This document shows, piece after piece, positions 1 through 10,065 of a stretch of DNA of 64,000 nt. Below the pieces are notes generated by a model. That model saw nothing but the letters and a program-made list of their open reading frames with translations. It searched no databases and was not told the DNA's origin. Position 1 is the stretch's first letter; each line of letters starts with the position of its first letter. Both the position numbers and the translations under genes were made by a program. Source of the stretch: DATGFB01 sp032160545 (GTDB lineage Bacteria; Actinomycetota; Actinomycetes; Mycobacteriales; Jatrophihabitantaceae); contig JAVHVN010000109.1 in NCBI GenBank assembly GCA_032160545.1, positions 1 through 64,000 of the forward strand, read 5' to 3'.

Positions 1-482
1 GCGTCGTACTGCTCGAGGTAGTAGTCGGCGATGCCCTGCGCATCGCTGATCAGCGCGTCGGCATGGCGCACCGCCTTGCGTTCCGCCCACAGGTAGTAGC
101 GGCGACCGTTGCGCCCCCACTTGGAGCGCTTCCACTCCAGGCCGTCGGTGTGCAGCGCGACGGGTATGCCGTGGCGGCGCAGCATGGGGACGAACGGGCT
201 GTTGGCCGCGTTGAACACGAACGCCATGTCGGGCTTGCCGCTGTACGCGGCGTGCGCGGCCGACAGCGCGGTGTGGCTCAGCGTGTCGAGCGACTTCGAC
301 TTCACCGAGCGCAGCTCGATGCGCTGCATGCCGCGGTGCGACTGCTCGCCGGTGCGCTTACGGCAGTACACCGTGACGTCGTGCCCGCGCGCGACAAGGC
401 GAGAACCGATTTCTTCCACGGCGGTCTCGAACCCGCCGTACTGCGCCGGCACGCCGCGCGTCCCGATCATTGCAATCCGCAT
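1..482 (-). CDS. Glycosyltransferase with DUF1972 N-terminal domain (partial, runs off left edge)
   Basis: About 160 codons can be read leftwards from the ATG at 480-482, with no stop before the window edge. The protein opens MRIAMIGTRGVPAQYGGFET, which is the characteristic start of the DUF1972 domain found at the N-terminus of GT4-type rhamnosyl/galactosyl transferases. Further on are HTDGLEWKR and a WAERKAVRHAD stretch typical of the same family. It probably transfers a sugar from a nucleotide donor to a lipid-linked oligosaccharide at the inner face of the membrane. The gene is divergent from the sugar transferase at 895, which suggests one polysaccharide locus. The catalytic C-terminal half lies outside the window, so donor and acceptor cannot be guessed. 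Confidence 0.85.
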   Translation of the reverse strand, partial: MRIAMIGTRGVPAQYGGFETAVEEIGSRLVARGHDVTVYCRKRTGEQSHRGMQRIELRSVKSKSLDTLSHTALSAAHAAYSGKPDMAFVFNAANSPFVPMLRRHGIPVALHTDGLEWKRSKWGRNGRRYYLWAERKAVRHADALISDAQGIADYYLEQYD

Positions 483-894
483 TCGAGCCCCACTCCGTCA
501 GCTCCCCGGCGACCCCGCTGGCGAAAAACCGAAGCATCCCTGCTTCGAGACTCCATTCTCTTTCGCGGCTGAAAGCGCGCTTCCCAGCATCGAGCCGCGA
601 AGATCGACAGCTTATCCGTCGTCCTCCCGGGAAACGCAAGCGTTCGATCTCGGTCGGGAGTGTCGCAATAGCTTCCGTGGAAGAAGATAGCCACGGGCGT
701 CCGTTGTTAACCGCTTCTCCACCTGGCGGGTGACGGGCCAGGACGTTAGTCCCCAACTGCGTAAACATCTGATTACGACTGGCAGTAGGGCCAGCGACCC
801 CATACATTTGGCCAGCCCGGCGGGGAGGTCGGGTGGTGCAAGGGCTCAGGACGAACGAAGTTGAGCCGATGCACCAAGGGGAGGGGGCTTTCCA
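483..894. promoter_or_regulatory. Divergent intergenic region of the polysaccharide locus
   Basis: 412 bases lie between the divergent glycosyltransferase and sugar transferase genes. No convincing ORF is present. The stretch is clearly less GC-rich than the flanking genes (for example around 690-810), as expected for a divergent promoter region. A strong purine-rich ribosome binding site (GGGAGGGGG at about 879-887) precedes the ATG at 895. I see no clear operator or riboswitch. Confidence 0.5.
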
Positions 895-2394
895 ATGACG
901 CAGACTCGTCCGCGACCGGCGGACCCCGCACAACCCCGCGCAACGGCGCCGGCAGAGGTGATCGCGCATCCGGCGCCCGTAGCGGGCTCGCTGGAATGCC
1001 AGCCGCTATGGGCAGCCCAATACCGCATCTCGCTGGTGACGCTCGACTTCTGCGCAATCGTGGCTGCCACGGTCCTCGGTTACCTGGTGCGTTTCGGCGA
1101 CAGCCAGAACTCCGCTCCCTACCTCGCTATCGGATTCGTCATTGCGACCGGCTGGATGGCGACACTGCAATGGGCCGGCGGGTATGAGATACGTCACTTG
1201 GCGACGGGCCCCGAAGAGGCTAAGCGAATCCTGCGCGCCACCGGAATGACCGTCGGCGTCCTGGCGGTGATCTGCTACGCCACCCAGACCTTGGTCGCAC
1301 GCGGCTACGTGGTCGGCGTCATTCCGATCGGTGCGGCGCTGCTGTTGATCGAGCGCGCGGCCGTTCGCAAGTTCGTTGTTCGCCAGCGCGAGAACGGCGA
1401 GTGGACCAACCGGATCGTCGCCGTCGGCACCGCCGACAGCGTGCGCCACCTGCTCAGCGTCACCTTGCGAGCAAAGGGCGCCGGCCTGCAGATCGTCGGG
1501 GCCTGCGTCGAGGACGCCCTGCCCGGCGATTACGTCGCGCCAGGAGTTCCGGTGCTCGGCGGTGTGCTCGAGGCTGCCGAACAGTCCGCCGCGGTGAATG
1601 CCGATGTCGTCGCGGTGACGGGCAGCGGGCTCGGCCCGGTCGGCGTCCGCGAACTCGGCTGGAAGCTCGAGGGCACCGGGCGTGGACTGGTCATGGCGCC
1701 CGCACTCACCGAGATTGCCGGCACTCGTATGCACATCAGCCCGGTCGAGGGGTTGCCGCTCGTCTGGTTGGAGCAGCCGCAACTCAATCGCGGCAACCGG
1801 CTGCTGAAGCGCTCGCTCGATCTCGCTTTCGCCGCATTGTTCCTGCTGATCGCGTCGCCACTGCTGCTGGTGACCGCGGTGGCGATCAGGGCGACGAGTC
1901 GCGGGCCGGTCTTCTTCCGGCAGCGGCGGCTGGGCGTCAATGGCGCCGAATTCTCGATCCTGAAGTTCCGCTCGATGTACGCCGACGCCGAGCAACGTCG
2001 CATCGACCTGCTGGCAATGAACGAGCAGGACGGCGGCGGCGTGCTGTTCAAAATCCGCCGCGACCCGCGCATCACCCCGGTCGGTCGCTGGATCCGCAAG
2101 TTCTCGATCGACGAACTGCCGCAGTTGTTCCACGTCCTCTCCGGCACGATGTCATTGGTCGGCCCGCGGCCACTCGCCGCCATCGACTCGGATTACACGG
2201 GGGCCGCCCGGCGCCGTTTGCTGGTGCGCCCGGGAATCACCGGTTTGTGGCAGATCAGCGGACGCTCGGAATTGAGCTGGGATGACGCAGTACGTTTGGA
2301 CCTCTACTATGTCGAGAATTGGAGTCTCGGTCTCGATATCAGCATCTTGGCCCGAACCGCCCTGGCAGTTGTCGGTAGCAAGGGTGCGTACTGA
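895..2394 (+). CDS. Exopolysaccharide polyprenyl glycosylphosphotransferase (undecaprenyl-phosphate sugar transferase)
   Basis: 499 aa. It initiates polysaccharide repeat-unit synthesis by transferring a sugar-1-phosphate from a nucleotide sugar to undecaprenyl phosphate at the inner membrane face. Residues about 42-155 contain four hydrophobic segments, followed by a nucleotide-binding-like domain (about 160-290) as in WcaJ/CpsE proteins. A fifth hydrophobic segment (LDLAFAALFLLIASPLLLVT) leads into the bacterial sugar-transferase domain. That domain shows GPVFFRQRRLG, KFRSMYADAE, the DELPQ element, LVGPRP and the C-terminal PGITGLWQISGRS motif. Length is normal for the family. The strong RBS at about 879-887 supports the ATG. 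It stands divergent from a glycosyltransferase and upstream of surface-protein genes, consistent with capsule or exopolysaccharide assembly. The sugar is unknown. Confidence 0.93.
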   Translation: MTQTRPRPADPAQPRATAPAEVIAHPAPVAGSLECQPLWAAQYRISLVTLDFCAIVAATVLGYLVRFGDSQNSAPYLAIGFVIATGWMATLQWAGGYEIRHLATGPEEAKRILRATGMTVGVLAVICYATQTLVARGYVVGVIPIGAALLLIERAAVRKFVVRQRENGEWTNRIVAVGTADSVRHLLSVTLRAKGAGLQIVGACVEDALPGDYVAPGVPVLGGVLEAAEQSAAVNADVVAVTGSGLGPVGVRELGWKLEGTGRGLVMAPALTEIAGTRMHISPVEGLPLVWLEQPQLNRGNRLLKRSLDLAFAALFLLIASPLLLVTAVAIRATSRGPVFFRQRRLGVNGAEFSILKFRSMYADAEQRRIDLLAMNEQDGGGVLFKIRRDPRITPVGRWIRKFSIDELPQLFHVLSGTMSLVGPRPLAAIDSDYTGAARRRLLVRPGITGLWQISGRSELSWDDAVRLDLYYVENWSLGLDISILARTALAVVGSKGAY

Positions 2395-2483
2395 TGATTC
2401 GCATTCAAGGCATTATCTTCGCGGCAAGTAATTCAGACCGGAAATCGAGCCGTCGGGCTCGCGAAACGAAGAGGCAGGAGCAC

Positions 2484-3023
2484 ATGATGCAATCCCGGCG
2501 ACTGATCGCGCCGTTGCTCGCCGTCGTGGGCATGGTCGTGGCTGCCCTGGCGTTCGCGGCCGGCGCGCAGGCCGACCCGACCCCGTACCCGAGCGGCACC
2601 GGCACCGCGCCGTCCACCACGGTCAGCAGCACGACGCCCGGCGTCGGCGGCGACTTCAGCGCCGGCGGTACCGGTGCGACGCCGAACGGCACCGTCTCGG
2701 GCGATCTGCACACGGCCGTCTACCACCTGGCGACCGTGAAGGCCGACTCGTCCGGTCACTGGGCCATCTCGACCAAGCTGCCCGACGGGGTGTCGGGCAA
2801 CCACACGTTCGTCGTCACCGACCTCACGACCGGCAAGACGCTCGCGAGCATCGCGCTGAACATCGGCGGCACGACGAGCGGCACCGGCGGTGTCAGCAGC
2901 GGCGGTGGCGGTCTCGCGATCACCGGTGTGGCCATCGTCGGCCTCGGCACGATCGGCGTCGCGCTGCTCGTCGGCGGCGGCCTGATGCTCATGGCCGGCC
3001 GGCGCCGGCGGGTCTCGGCCTGA
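2484..3023 (+). CDS. Secreted LAxTG-anchored surface protein
   Basis: 179 aa from the ATG at 2484. An upstream in-frame ATG at 2394 exists, but AGGAG at 2476-2480 favours 2484 or the adjacent ATG at 2487. A Sec signal peptide spans about 1-30, ending AGAQA before a Thr/Gly/Ser-rich stretch. The middle (about 45-130) looks like a single Ig-like beta-sandwich repeat with the pattern ATPNGTVSGDL ... VKADSSGHWAIS. The C-terminus carries LAITG at about 144-148, then a 22-residue membrane segment and a RRRR tail. That is the class E sortase sorting signal known from streptomycete chaplins. It is probably attached to the cell wall. The function beyond adhesion or structure is unknown. No sortase gene lies in the window. 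Confidence 0.8.
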   Translation: MMQSRRLIAPLLAVVGMVVAALAFAAGAQADPTPYPSGTGTAPSTTVSSTTPGVGGDFSAGGTGATPNGTVSGDLHTAVYHLATVKADSSGHWAISTKLPDGVSGNHTFVVTDLTTGKTLASIALNIGGTTSGTGGVSSGGGGLAITGVAIVGLGTIGVALLVGGGLMLMAGRRRRVSA

Positions 3024-3037
3024 TCCCGAACCTCCCG

Positions 3038-3075
3038 GTACGAGGGGAAGCTGCCGCGGCGGCTTCCCCTCGTAC
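3038..3075 (+). terminator. Hairpin terminator after the LAxTG gene, overlapping the next promoter
   Basis: Perfect 14-bp inverted repeat GTACGAGGGGAAGC (3038-3051) / GCTTCCCCTCGTAC (3062-3075) with a GC-rich 10-nt loop and no U tract, which is usual for actinobacterial terminators. Its last three bases are also the first three of the TACTGT box (3073-3078) that precedes the DUF4012 gene. Confidence 0.75.
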
Positions 3076-3084
3076 TGTGTCCGA

Positions 3085-4962
3085 ATGAGCGAGGCGCCGG
3101 AGACCACCGGCGCGCCCGATCCCTTCCGCGGCGACGACTGGCTGCCGGCCCGCTCGGTCGAGCCCGGTACCGAACCGCCCGCCCGCCGCCGCCGCCGCGT
3201 GTCCCGCCGCCGGCTGCGCCGCCGCCGTCACCTCGGGATCGCGATGCTGGTGCTCGGTGGCCTGGTCGTTCTCGTCGGCGCCTACCTGGCCCTCACCGGG
3301 CTCGCGGCCAAGCACCAGCTGGAACGGGCGAGCGCCGAGGTGAAGCAGCTCAACCAGCAGATCGGGCAGGGCGACCTCGCCGGTGCGCGCGCCACCGCCG
3401 CGAGCCTGCGCACGCAGGCCCACAAGGCGCACAGCCTCACCACCGGGCCGGTCTGGAGCCTCGCGGCGCACCTGCCCGGCGGCGCGCCGCTGCAGACGGT
3501 GCGCGCGATCACCGCGCAGATCGACGGCCTCGGCAGTGACGTCCTGCCGCAGCTGGTCACGGCGAGCACCAAGCTCGATCCCGACACGCTGCGCCGCAGC
3601 GACGGCAGCCTCGACCTCGCGCGGATCAGCGCCGTGGCGCCCGTCCTCGACTCGGCGGTCGCGCGCATGAGCCGCGCGACCGCGGTGATCACGGCGCAGC
3701 CCGCGCACACCTGGCTGGGCTCGGTCGATTCCGCGCGCAGCGACCTGCTCGGCCGCATGTCGTCGCTCGATCACTCGCTGCGCTCGGCCGACCTCGCCGC
3801 CGACGCGGCGCCCGCGATGCTCGGGGCCGCCGGCGTGAAGCGGTACTTCGTCGCGTTCCAGAACGACGCCGAGGCGCGCGGCACCGGCGGCATCCCCGGC
3901 GCCTTCGCGATCGTCCGCGTCGACAAGGGCAAGTTCACCTTCGAGCGGTTCGAACCCGACGACACGATGCGCGTCCAACCCGTCGGCGTCGACCTCGGCA
4001 CCGACTTCGACCAGATGTTCGGCGGCATGCGCACGCACAGCCTCTACGTGAACACCAACCTCAGCCCGAATTTCCCGTACGCGGCGCAGCTCTGGCTCGC
4101 GATGTGGCGCGCGCACAGCGGTGAGCGGCTCGACGGCGCCATCGCCGTCGACCCGACGACCCTGTCGTACCTGCTCGGCGTCACCGGCCCGGCGACCCTC
4201 ACCGACGGCACGAAGATCAGCGCCGGCAACGTCGTGGCGCTCACGCAGAGCGGCGTGTACGCGAAGTTCCCAGCCGCATCCGACCAGACCGCCCGCAAGG
4301 CGTACCTGCTCGACATCGCCCGTGCGGTCGCGGGCAAGATCCTCGGGACCACGCAGAGCACCAAGGCGCTGGTCAAGGCAGGGGGACGCGCCGCCGGTGA
4401 GCGGCGCCTGCTCGTCTACAGCACCGACCCCGCACTCGAGGCCACCCTGAAGCAGACGTCGCTGTCGGGTGCCATCCCGCAGACCGCCGCGCCGTACGCG
4501 GGGGTGTCGATCGTCAACGTCGGCGGCAACAAGCTCGACTACTACCTCGACCGCTCCCTGACCTGGACGCGCTCGGGCTGCGGGGCCGTCCGGGCGGTGA
4601 CGGCCACCATCACGCTGCGCAACAACGCGCCGGCGTCCGGCCTCTCGCCGTACGTCACCGCGCGCGCCGACCGCGCGCCTTACCCGACCAAGCCGGGTGA
4701 CAACCGGCTCGCGGTGTCGTACTACGCGACCCCGGGCGCGTCGCTCACCAGCGTCGAGCTCGACGGCAAGCCGGGGCTCGTCTTCCCGCACTCGGCCCTC
4801 GGGCACCCCGTGTACGTCGTCGACCTCGAACTGCCCAGGGGGACGACCCGCACGATCACGCTGCACCTGATCGAACCTGTCGGCACCGGGTCACCGGCCG
4901 TGCTGCGCCAGCCGCTCGTCCGGCCGCTGAAGCTCAGCATGCAGGATGCGCGGTGCGACTGA
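3085..4962 (+). CDS. DUF4012 domain membrane-anchored protein
   Basis: 625 aa. A proline/arginine-rich cytoplasmic N-terminus (about 1-49) is followed by one transmembrane helix (about 50-72) and a large extracellular part. A coiled-coil-like segment (about 75-110) comes first. The DUF4012 core follows, recognisable by VKRYFVAFQNDAEARGTGGI near residues 251-270 and by the FERFEPDD region. DUF4012 proteins often sit beside polysaccharide-synthesis sugar transferases, as here, so a role in export, attachment or assembly of the surface polymer is inferred; the biochemical function of the family is unknown. There is no Shine-Dalgarno; a TACTGT box ends 6 nt before the ATG, so the mRNA is probably leaderless. 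Confidence 0.85.
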   Translation: MSEAPETTGAPDPFRGDDWLPARSVEPGTEPPARRRRRVSRRRLRRRRHLGIAMLVLGGLVVLVGAYLALTGLAAKHQLERASAEVKQLNQQIGQGDLAGARATAASLRTQAHKAHSLTTGPVWSLAAHLPGGAPLQTVRAITAQIDGLGSDVLPQLVTASTKLDPDTLRRSDGSLDLARISAVAPVLDSAVARMSRATAVITAQPAHTWLGSVDSARSDLLGRMSSLDHSLRSADLAADAAPAMLGAAGVKRYFVAFQNDAEARGTGGIPGAFAIVRVDKGKFTFERFEPDDTMRVQPVGVDLGTDFDQMFGGMRTHSLYVNTNLSPNFPYAAQLWLAMWRAHSGERLDGAIAVDPTTLSYLLGVTGPATLTDGTKISAGNVVALTQSGVYAKFPAASDQTARKAYLLDIARAVAGKILGTTQSTKALVKAGGRAAGERRLLVYSTDPALEATLKQTSLSGAIPQTAAPYAGVSIVNVGGNKLDYYLDRSLTWTRSGCGAVRAVTATITLRNNAPASGLSPYVTARADRAPYPTKPGDNRLAVSYYATPGASLTSVELDGKPGLVFPHSALGHPVYVVDLELPRGTTRTITLHLIEPVGTGSPAVLRQPLVRPLKLSMQDARCD

Positions 4963-4974
4963 TCAGCCCGCGCC

Positions 4975-5139
4975 TCAGCCCCGCATCGCGACGATGCCGA
5001 GGACTACGGCCGCGAAGACCATGGCGATCCCGACGGCCACCATCGTCAGCGCGATCTCGCCGTTCGGGGTGTGCCGGGCCCAGCGTCGCAGGCGCCGATA
5101 GGGCCGGCCGATCCGGCTGCGGCGATGCGGTTCGGTCAC
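4975..5139 (-). CDS. Small single-pass membrane protein (54 aa)
   Basis: Reads VTEPHRRSRIGRPYRRLRRW, then a short linker, and one hydrophobic helix (about 29-51) to MRG and stop. Strongly basic N-terminus, so the N-in orientation is expected. Third codon positions are almost all G/C, as in real genes here. It converges on the DUF4012 gene with 12 bp between stops and starts upstream of the clpB promoter region. A CAAGAT box lies 6 nt before the GTG, matching the leaderless pattern seen elsewhere in the window. Function unknown. The gene is below usual ORF-length cut-offs and easily missed. Confidence 0.55.
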   Translation of the reverse strand: MTEPHRRSRIGRPYRRLRRWARHTPNGEIALTMVAVGIAMVFAAVVLGIVAMRG

Positions 5140-5231
5140 CGGCTGATCTTGTCATCCGTCCCGGCCCGGAACCGGGCGCCCGGAAACTTTGCGCCCGTAT
5201 TTTTTGCCCCGCGGACGCCCGGAAATCTAAG

Positions 5232-5252
5232 GTTGAGCGGAACACACTCAAC
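5232..5252. promoter_or_regulatory. HAIR-like operator (HspR binding site) upstream of clpB
   Basis: GTTGAGC-GGAACAC-ACTCAAC matches the HspR-associated inverted repeat CTTGAGT-N7-ACTCAAG in half-site sequence (five or more of seven positions per arm) and in exact N7 spacing. Streptomyces and mycobacterial clpB are known HspR targets. It lies 117 bp before the clpB ATG. Heat-shock repression of clpB by HspR is therefore expected; hspR itself is not in the window. Confidence 0.75.
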
Positions 5253-5288
5253 TTTCCGGACGTTGTGCCGTATACATGAACCACACCC

Positions 5289-5339
5289 TGATCAACAGAC
5301 GTCTGCGGTCGAATATCGACCGAGCAGATCTCTTGATCA
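5289..5339 (+). repeat. 51-bp nested palindrome, copy 1 (clpB leader)
   Basis: Outer arms TGATCAACAGA / TCTCTTGATCA surround the invariant core GTCGAATATCGAC centred exactly at base 26. Intervening bases differ from the other copies, but the length is identical. It lies between the HAIR operator and the clpB start codon, so it would probably be transcribed as part of the clpB leader. The right flank begins CGG, as in all copies. Confidence 0.9.
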
Positions 5340-5368
5340 CGGCACTGAGGAGAAGGTGACGAAAACCG

Positions 5369-7939
<2,571 letters not shown>

Positions 7940-7953
7940 GCCGAGAATCGCGC

Positions 7954-7984
7954 GGGTCCGCCGCATATCCTTCGCGGCGGACCC
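7954..7984 (+). terminator. Hairpin terminator after clpB
   Basis: Perfect 11-bp arms GGGTCCGCCGC (7954-7964) and GCGGCGGACCC (7974-7984) with a 9-nt AT-containing loop, beginning 14 nt past the clpB stop. No U tract follows. Confidence 0.8.
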
Positions 7985-8019
7985 AACCGATGCGGACGAC
8001 CGCCGACAGGAGCACTGCA

Positions 8020-8886
8020 TTGACCTCGTGGAACCCGGGCGGTCAGCCGGAAGACCCGAACCAGCCGCCGCCCCACGGGCAGCAGCCGCCGTCCGTCCCG
8101 CCGGGGTATGGGCAACCTCCTTACGGCCAGCCTCCTAACGGTCAGCAGCCGCAATACGGCCAGCCGCCGTATGGGCAGCCGGGTTACGGGCAGCCGCCGT
8201 ATGGGCAGCCGGGTTACGGCCAGCCGCCGTACGGGCAGCCGCCGCAATACGGCCAGCCGCCGTATGGGCAGCCGCCGCAATACGGCCAGCCGCCGTATGG
8301 GCAGCCGGGTTACGGCCAGCCTCAATACGGCCAGTACCCGGGCGGGTACGGCCAGCCGCAGCAGGGCTATCAGGGCGGGCCGATGCCGCCGCAGAGCGTG
8401 GCATACGGCGTCCCAGCCGGATGGGACCCGGTGCCCGGCGGCCGGAACGCGAGCATGGGCGCGCGCTTCGGCGCGCTGGTGATCGACACGGTGATCCTGG
8501 CCGTCCCGTTCTTCTTGCTGGGCCTGGTCTTCGGCTCGTTCGATACGCAGACCAACTGCGACGCATTCGGCACCTGCACCCAAACGACCAACCTCGGCGG
8601 GAGCCTCGTCCTCGACCTGCTCAGCGCGCTGATCAGCTTCGCGTACTTCGGCCTGCTCGTCGGCAAGCGCACCCAGACGATCGGACACCGCGCCGTGAGC
8701 ATCCGGGTCGTCGACCTCGACACCGGTCAGCCGATCGGAATCGGCCGCGCACTTCTGCGCCAGCTCGTCCTCGGTGTCACCGGTGCGCTGTGCACGCTGG
8801 GCTACTGGTCACCGTTCTTCGACAGCCGGCGTCGCCAGGGCTGGCACGACAAGGCCGGCAGGTCCGTCGTCATCCCCGCCCCCTGA
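8020..8886 (+). CDS. RDD family membrane protein with Pro-Tyr-Gly-Gln repeat N-terminus
   Basis: 288 aa from the TTG at 8020, chosen because AGGAG (8008-8012) is 7 nt upstream; an in-frame ATG at 7990 has no RBS. The first 120 residues or so are a low-complexity tract of tandem PYGQPP/QYGQPP/GYGQP units. The RDD domain follows (about 145-285): ASMGARFGALVIDTVIL, two to three membrane helices, GKRTQTIGHRAVSIRVVDLDT and the C-terminal RRQGWHDKAGRSVVI. RDD proteins are small integral membrane proteins, some linked to cation/proton exchange. The repeat tail is probably cytoplasmic and disordered. Exact role unknown. Confidence 0.85.
   Translation: MTSWNPGGQPEDPNQPPPHGQQPPSVPPGYGQPPYGQPPNGQQPQYGQPPYGQPGYGQPPYGQPGYGQPPYGQPPQYGQPPYGQPPQYGQPPYGQPGYGQPQYGQYPGGYGQPQQGYQGGPMPPQSVAYGVPAGWDPVPGGRNASMGARFGALVIDTVILAVPFFLLGLVFGSFDTQTNCDAFGTCTQTTNLGGSLVLDLLSALISFAYFGLLVGKRTQTIGHRAVSIRVVDLDTGQPIGIGRALLRQLVLGVTGALCTLGYWSPFFDSRRRQGWHDKAGRSVVIPAP
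8104..8370 (+). repeat. In-frame tandem coding repeat (PYGQ units)
   Basis: Tandem 12-18-bp units built on cagccgccgtatgggcag encode PPYGQ/PGYGQ/PPQYGQ blocks of the RDD protein. The high identity between units at the DNA level suggests recent slippage or expansion. The number of units is likely to vary between strains. Confidence 0.85.
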
Positions 8887-8907
8887 CGTCCCGCACCCGC
8901 TGTCCCA

Positions 8908-8958
8908 TGATCAAGAGATCGATTCGGTCGAATATCGACGGAATCGATCTCTTGATCA
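8908..8958 (+). repeat. 51-bp nested palindrome, copy 2
   Basis: The most perfect copy: outer arms TGATCAAGAGATCGATT / AATCGATCTCTTGATCA (17 bp, no mismatch) around the core GTCGAATATCGAC. It lies between the RDD and DUF2752 genes. The right flank CGGGAGG leads into a G-rich tract (8960-8976), which also forms the RBS of the next gene. Confidence 0.92.
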
Positions 8959-8987
8959 CGGGAGGTGGGGGGAGGGGAGCACGCCGG

Positions 8988-9344
8988 GTGGTGGCCGCGG
9001 CACTCGTCGCGACGGCCGGCGTCGTGCTGCTCGACCCGACCCGGCGACACGTGCCGCTGTGCCCGTTCCACGCCATCACCGGCTGGCAGTGCCCGTTGTG
9101 CGGCAGCCTGCGGGCGGTCGACGAACTCGTGCACGGCCATCTCGCCGCGGCCGTCCGCGACAACGTGCTGCTCGTCGCAGCGCTGCCCGTACTGGTCGTC
9201 GTCTGGATCGACTGGGCGCGCCGCCGCACCGCAGGGCAACCGTCGCGCCGCGTACCGCGCGCAGTGGTCCCGGCCGCGATCGCCGTCGGGATGATCTTCA
9301 CCGTCGTGCGCAACCTGCCGTGGGCCGCGGCGCTGCGCCCCTGA
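8988..9344 (+). CDS. DUF2752 family membrane protein
   Basis: 118 aa from the GTG at 8988 (GGAGGGG at 8971-8977 is the RBS). The frame is open upstream through the palindrome, but that part is not conserved-looking. It has the DUF2752 signature CPFHAITGWQCPLCGSLRA, with three cysteines and a following membrane helix, then a second helix (VLLVAALPVLVVVWIDWA) and a third (AVVPAAIAVGMIFTVV). The function of the family is unknown. Its stop codon directly abuts the stop of the convergent gene at 9345. Confidence 0.8.
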   Translation: MVAAALVATAGVVLLDPTRRHVPLCPFHAITGWQCPLCGSLRAVDELVHGHLAAAVRDNVLLVAALPVLVVVWIDWARRRTAGQPSRRVPRAVVPAAIAVGMIFTVVRNLPWAAALRP

Positions 9345-9944
9345 TCAGAACTTGCTGCGGATGCAGGTGTTGTACTCGGACGAGCCCTGGTCGTACGTGT
9401 CGAGGCAGTCCTTGATGCGCCCGTAGACGACCACGGTGAAGACGGTCGCGAGCAACGCGCCCACGATCCCGAGAACGATGCCGGTGGTGGCCATGCTCTT
9501 CTTGCCGCCGACGCGCCCGGCCTCGCCGCGCGCCATCGAACCGAAGACGATGGCGAGCACGACCGGCAGGATGTCGAAGATCGACAGCCAGCACAGCAGG
9601 ATCGACGCGATGCCGAGGACGAGCGCGGCGATGGCCTTGCCGTTGCCCGTGTGGGGTTGCGGGTACTGCGTCATCCACGGCGGGGGCGGCGGGTAGGGGT
9701 ACTGGCCGGGGTGCGACGCGTAGCCCCCGTACTGCGGTGGCATCGGCTGCTCGGGGTACTGCGGCGGAGGAGCCTGCGCGGCCGGCGGAGGTATGTACCC
9801 GGGCGGCGCGTACTCCGGCGGCACAGGGTGCTCGGGAGCGCCGTAGCGGTAAGGGTCGAACGGCTGCTCGGCAGGCTTGTCGAACGAGACCGGCGGAGCC
9901 TCGTTCCCGGAGCCCTGCGATCGGTCGTTCGGCGGGGTGGTCAT
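9345..9944 (-). CDS. DUF4190 domain membrane protein with Pro/Tyr-rich N-terminus
   Basis: 199 aa from the ATG at 9944 (weak GAAGGG upstream). Residues about 1-110 are a Pro/Gln/Tyr-rich disordered tract (PPPQYPEQPMPPQYGGYASH). Two membrane helices of the DUF4190 domain follow: GKAIAALVLGIASILLCWLS through FGSMARGEAGR, and MATTGIVLGIVGALLATVFT. A short C-terminus carries two cysteines (DCLDTYDQGSSEYNTCIRSKF region). The family occurs widely in actinobacteria; function unknown. It converges on the DUF2752 gene with no spacer. Confidence 0.85.
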   Translation of the reverse strand: MTTPPNDRSQGSGNEAPPVSFDKPAEQPFDPYRYGAPEHPVPPEYAPPGYIPPPAAQAPPPQYPEQPMPPQYGGYASHPGQYPYPPPPPWMTQYPQPHTGNGKAIAALVLGIASILLCWLSIFDILPVVLAIVFGSMARGEAGRVGGKKSMATTGIVLGIVGALLATVFTVVVYGRIKDCLDTYDQGSSEYNTCIRSKF

Positions 9945-10065
9945 GTCAGCCCTTCGTGAGGCGCGCTGCCATCCGTCGCGGCGGCGCGTTCCGACTGTAA
10001 TCGCTGGCGTCTGTGAAGCCGCGCGACACCAACGGGGCTCAGAAGCCCGCACGTACACTGCGCCC

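Noticed and set aside
2989..4866. 625-codon minus-strand frame opposite the DUF4012 gene
   Set aside because: Same kind of high-GC shadow; the plus-strand protein has a TM helix and the DUF4012 motif.
8104..8370. Short tandem repeats as a CRISPR array
   Set aside because: Units are in frame, lack spacers and encode a PYGQ protein tract.
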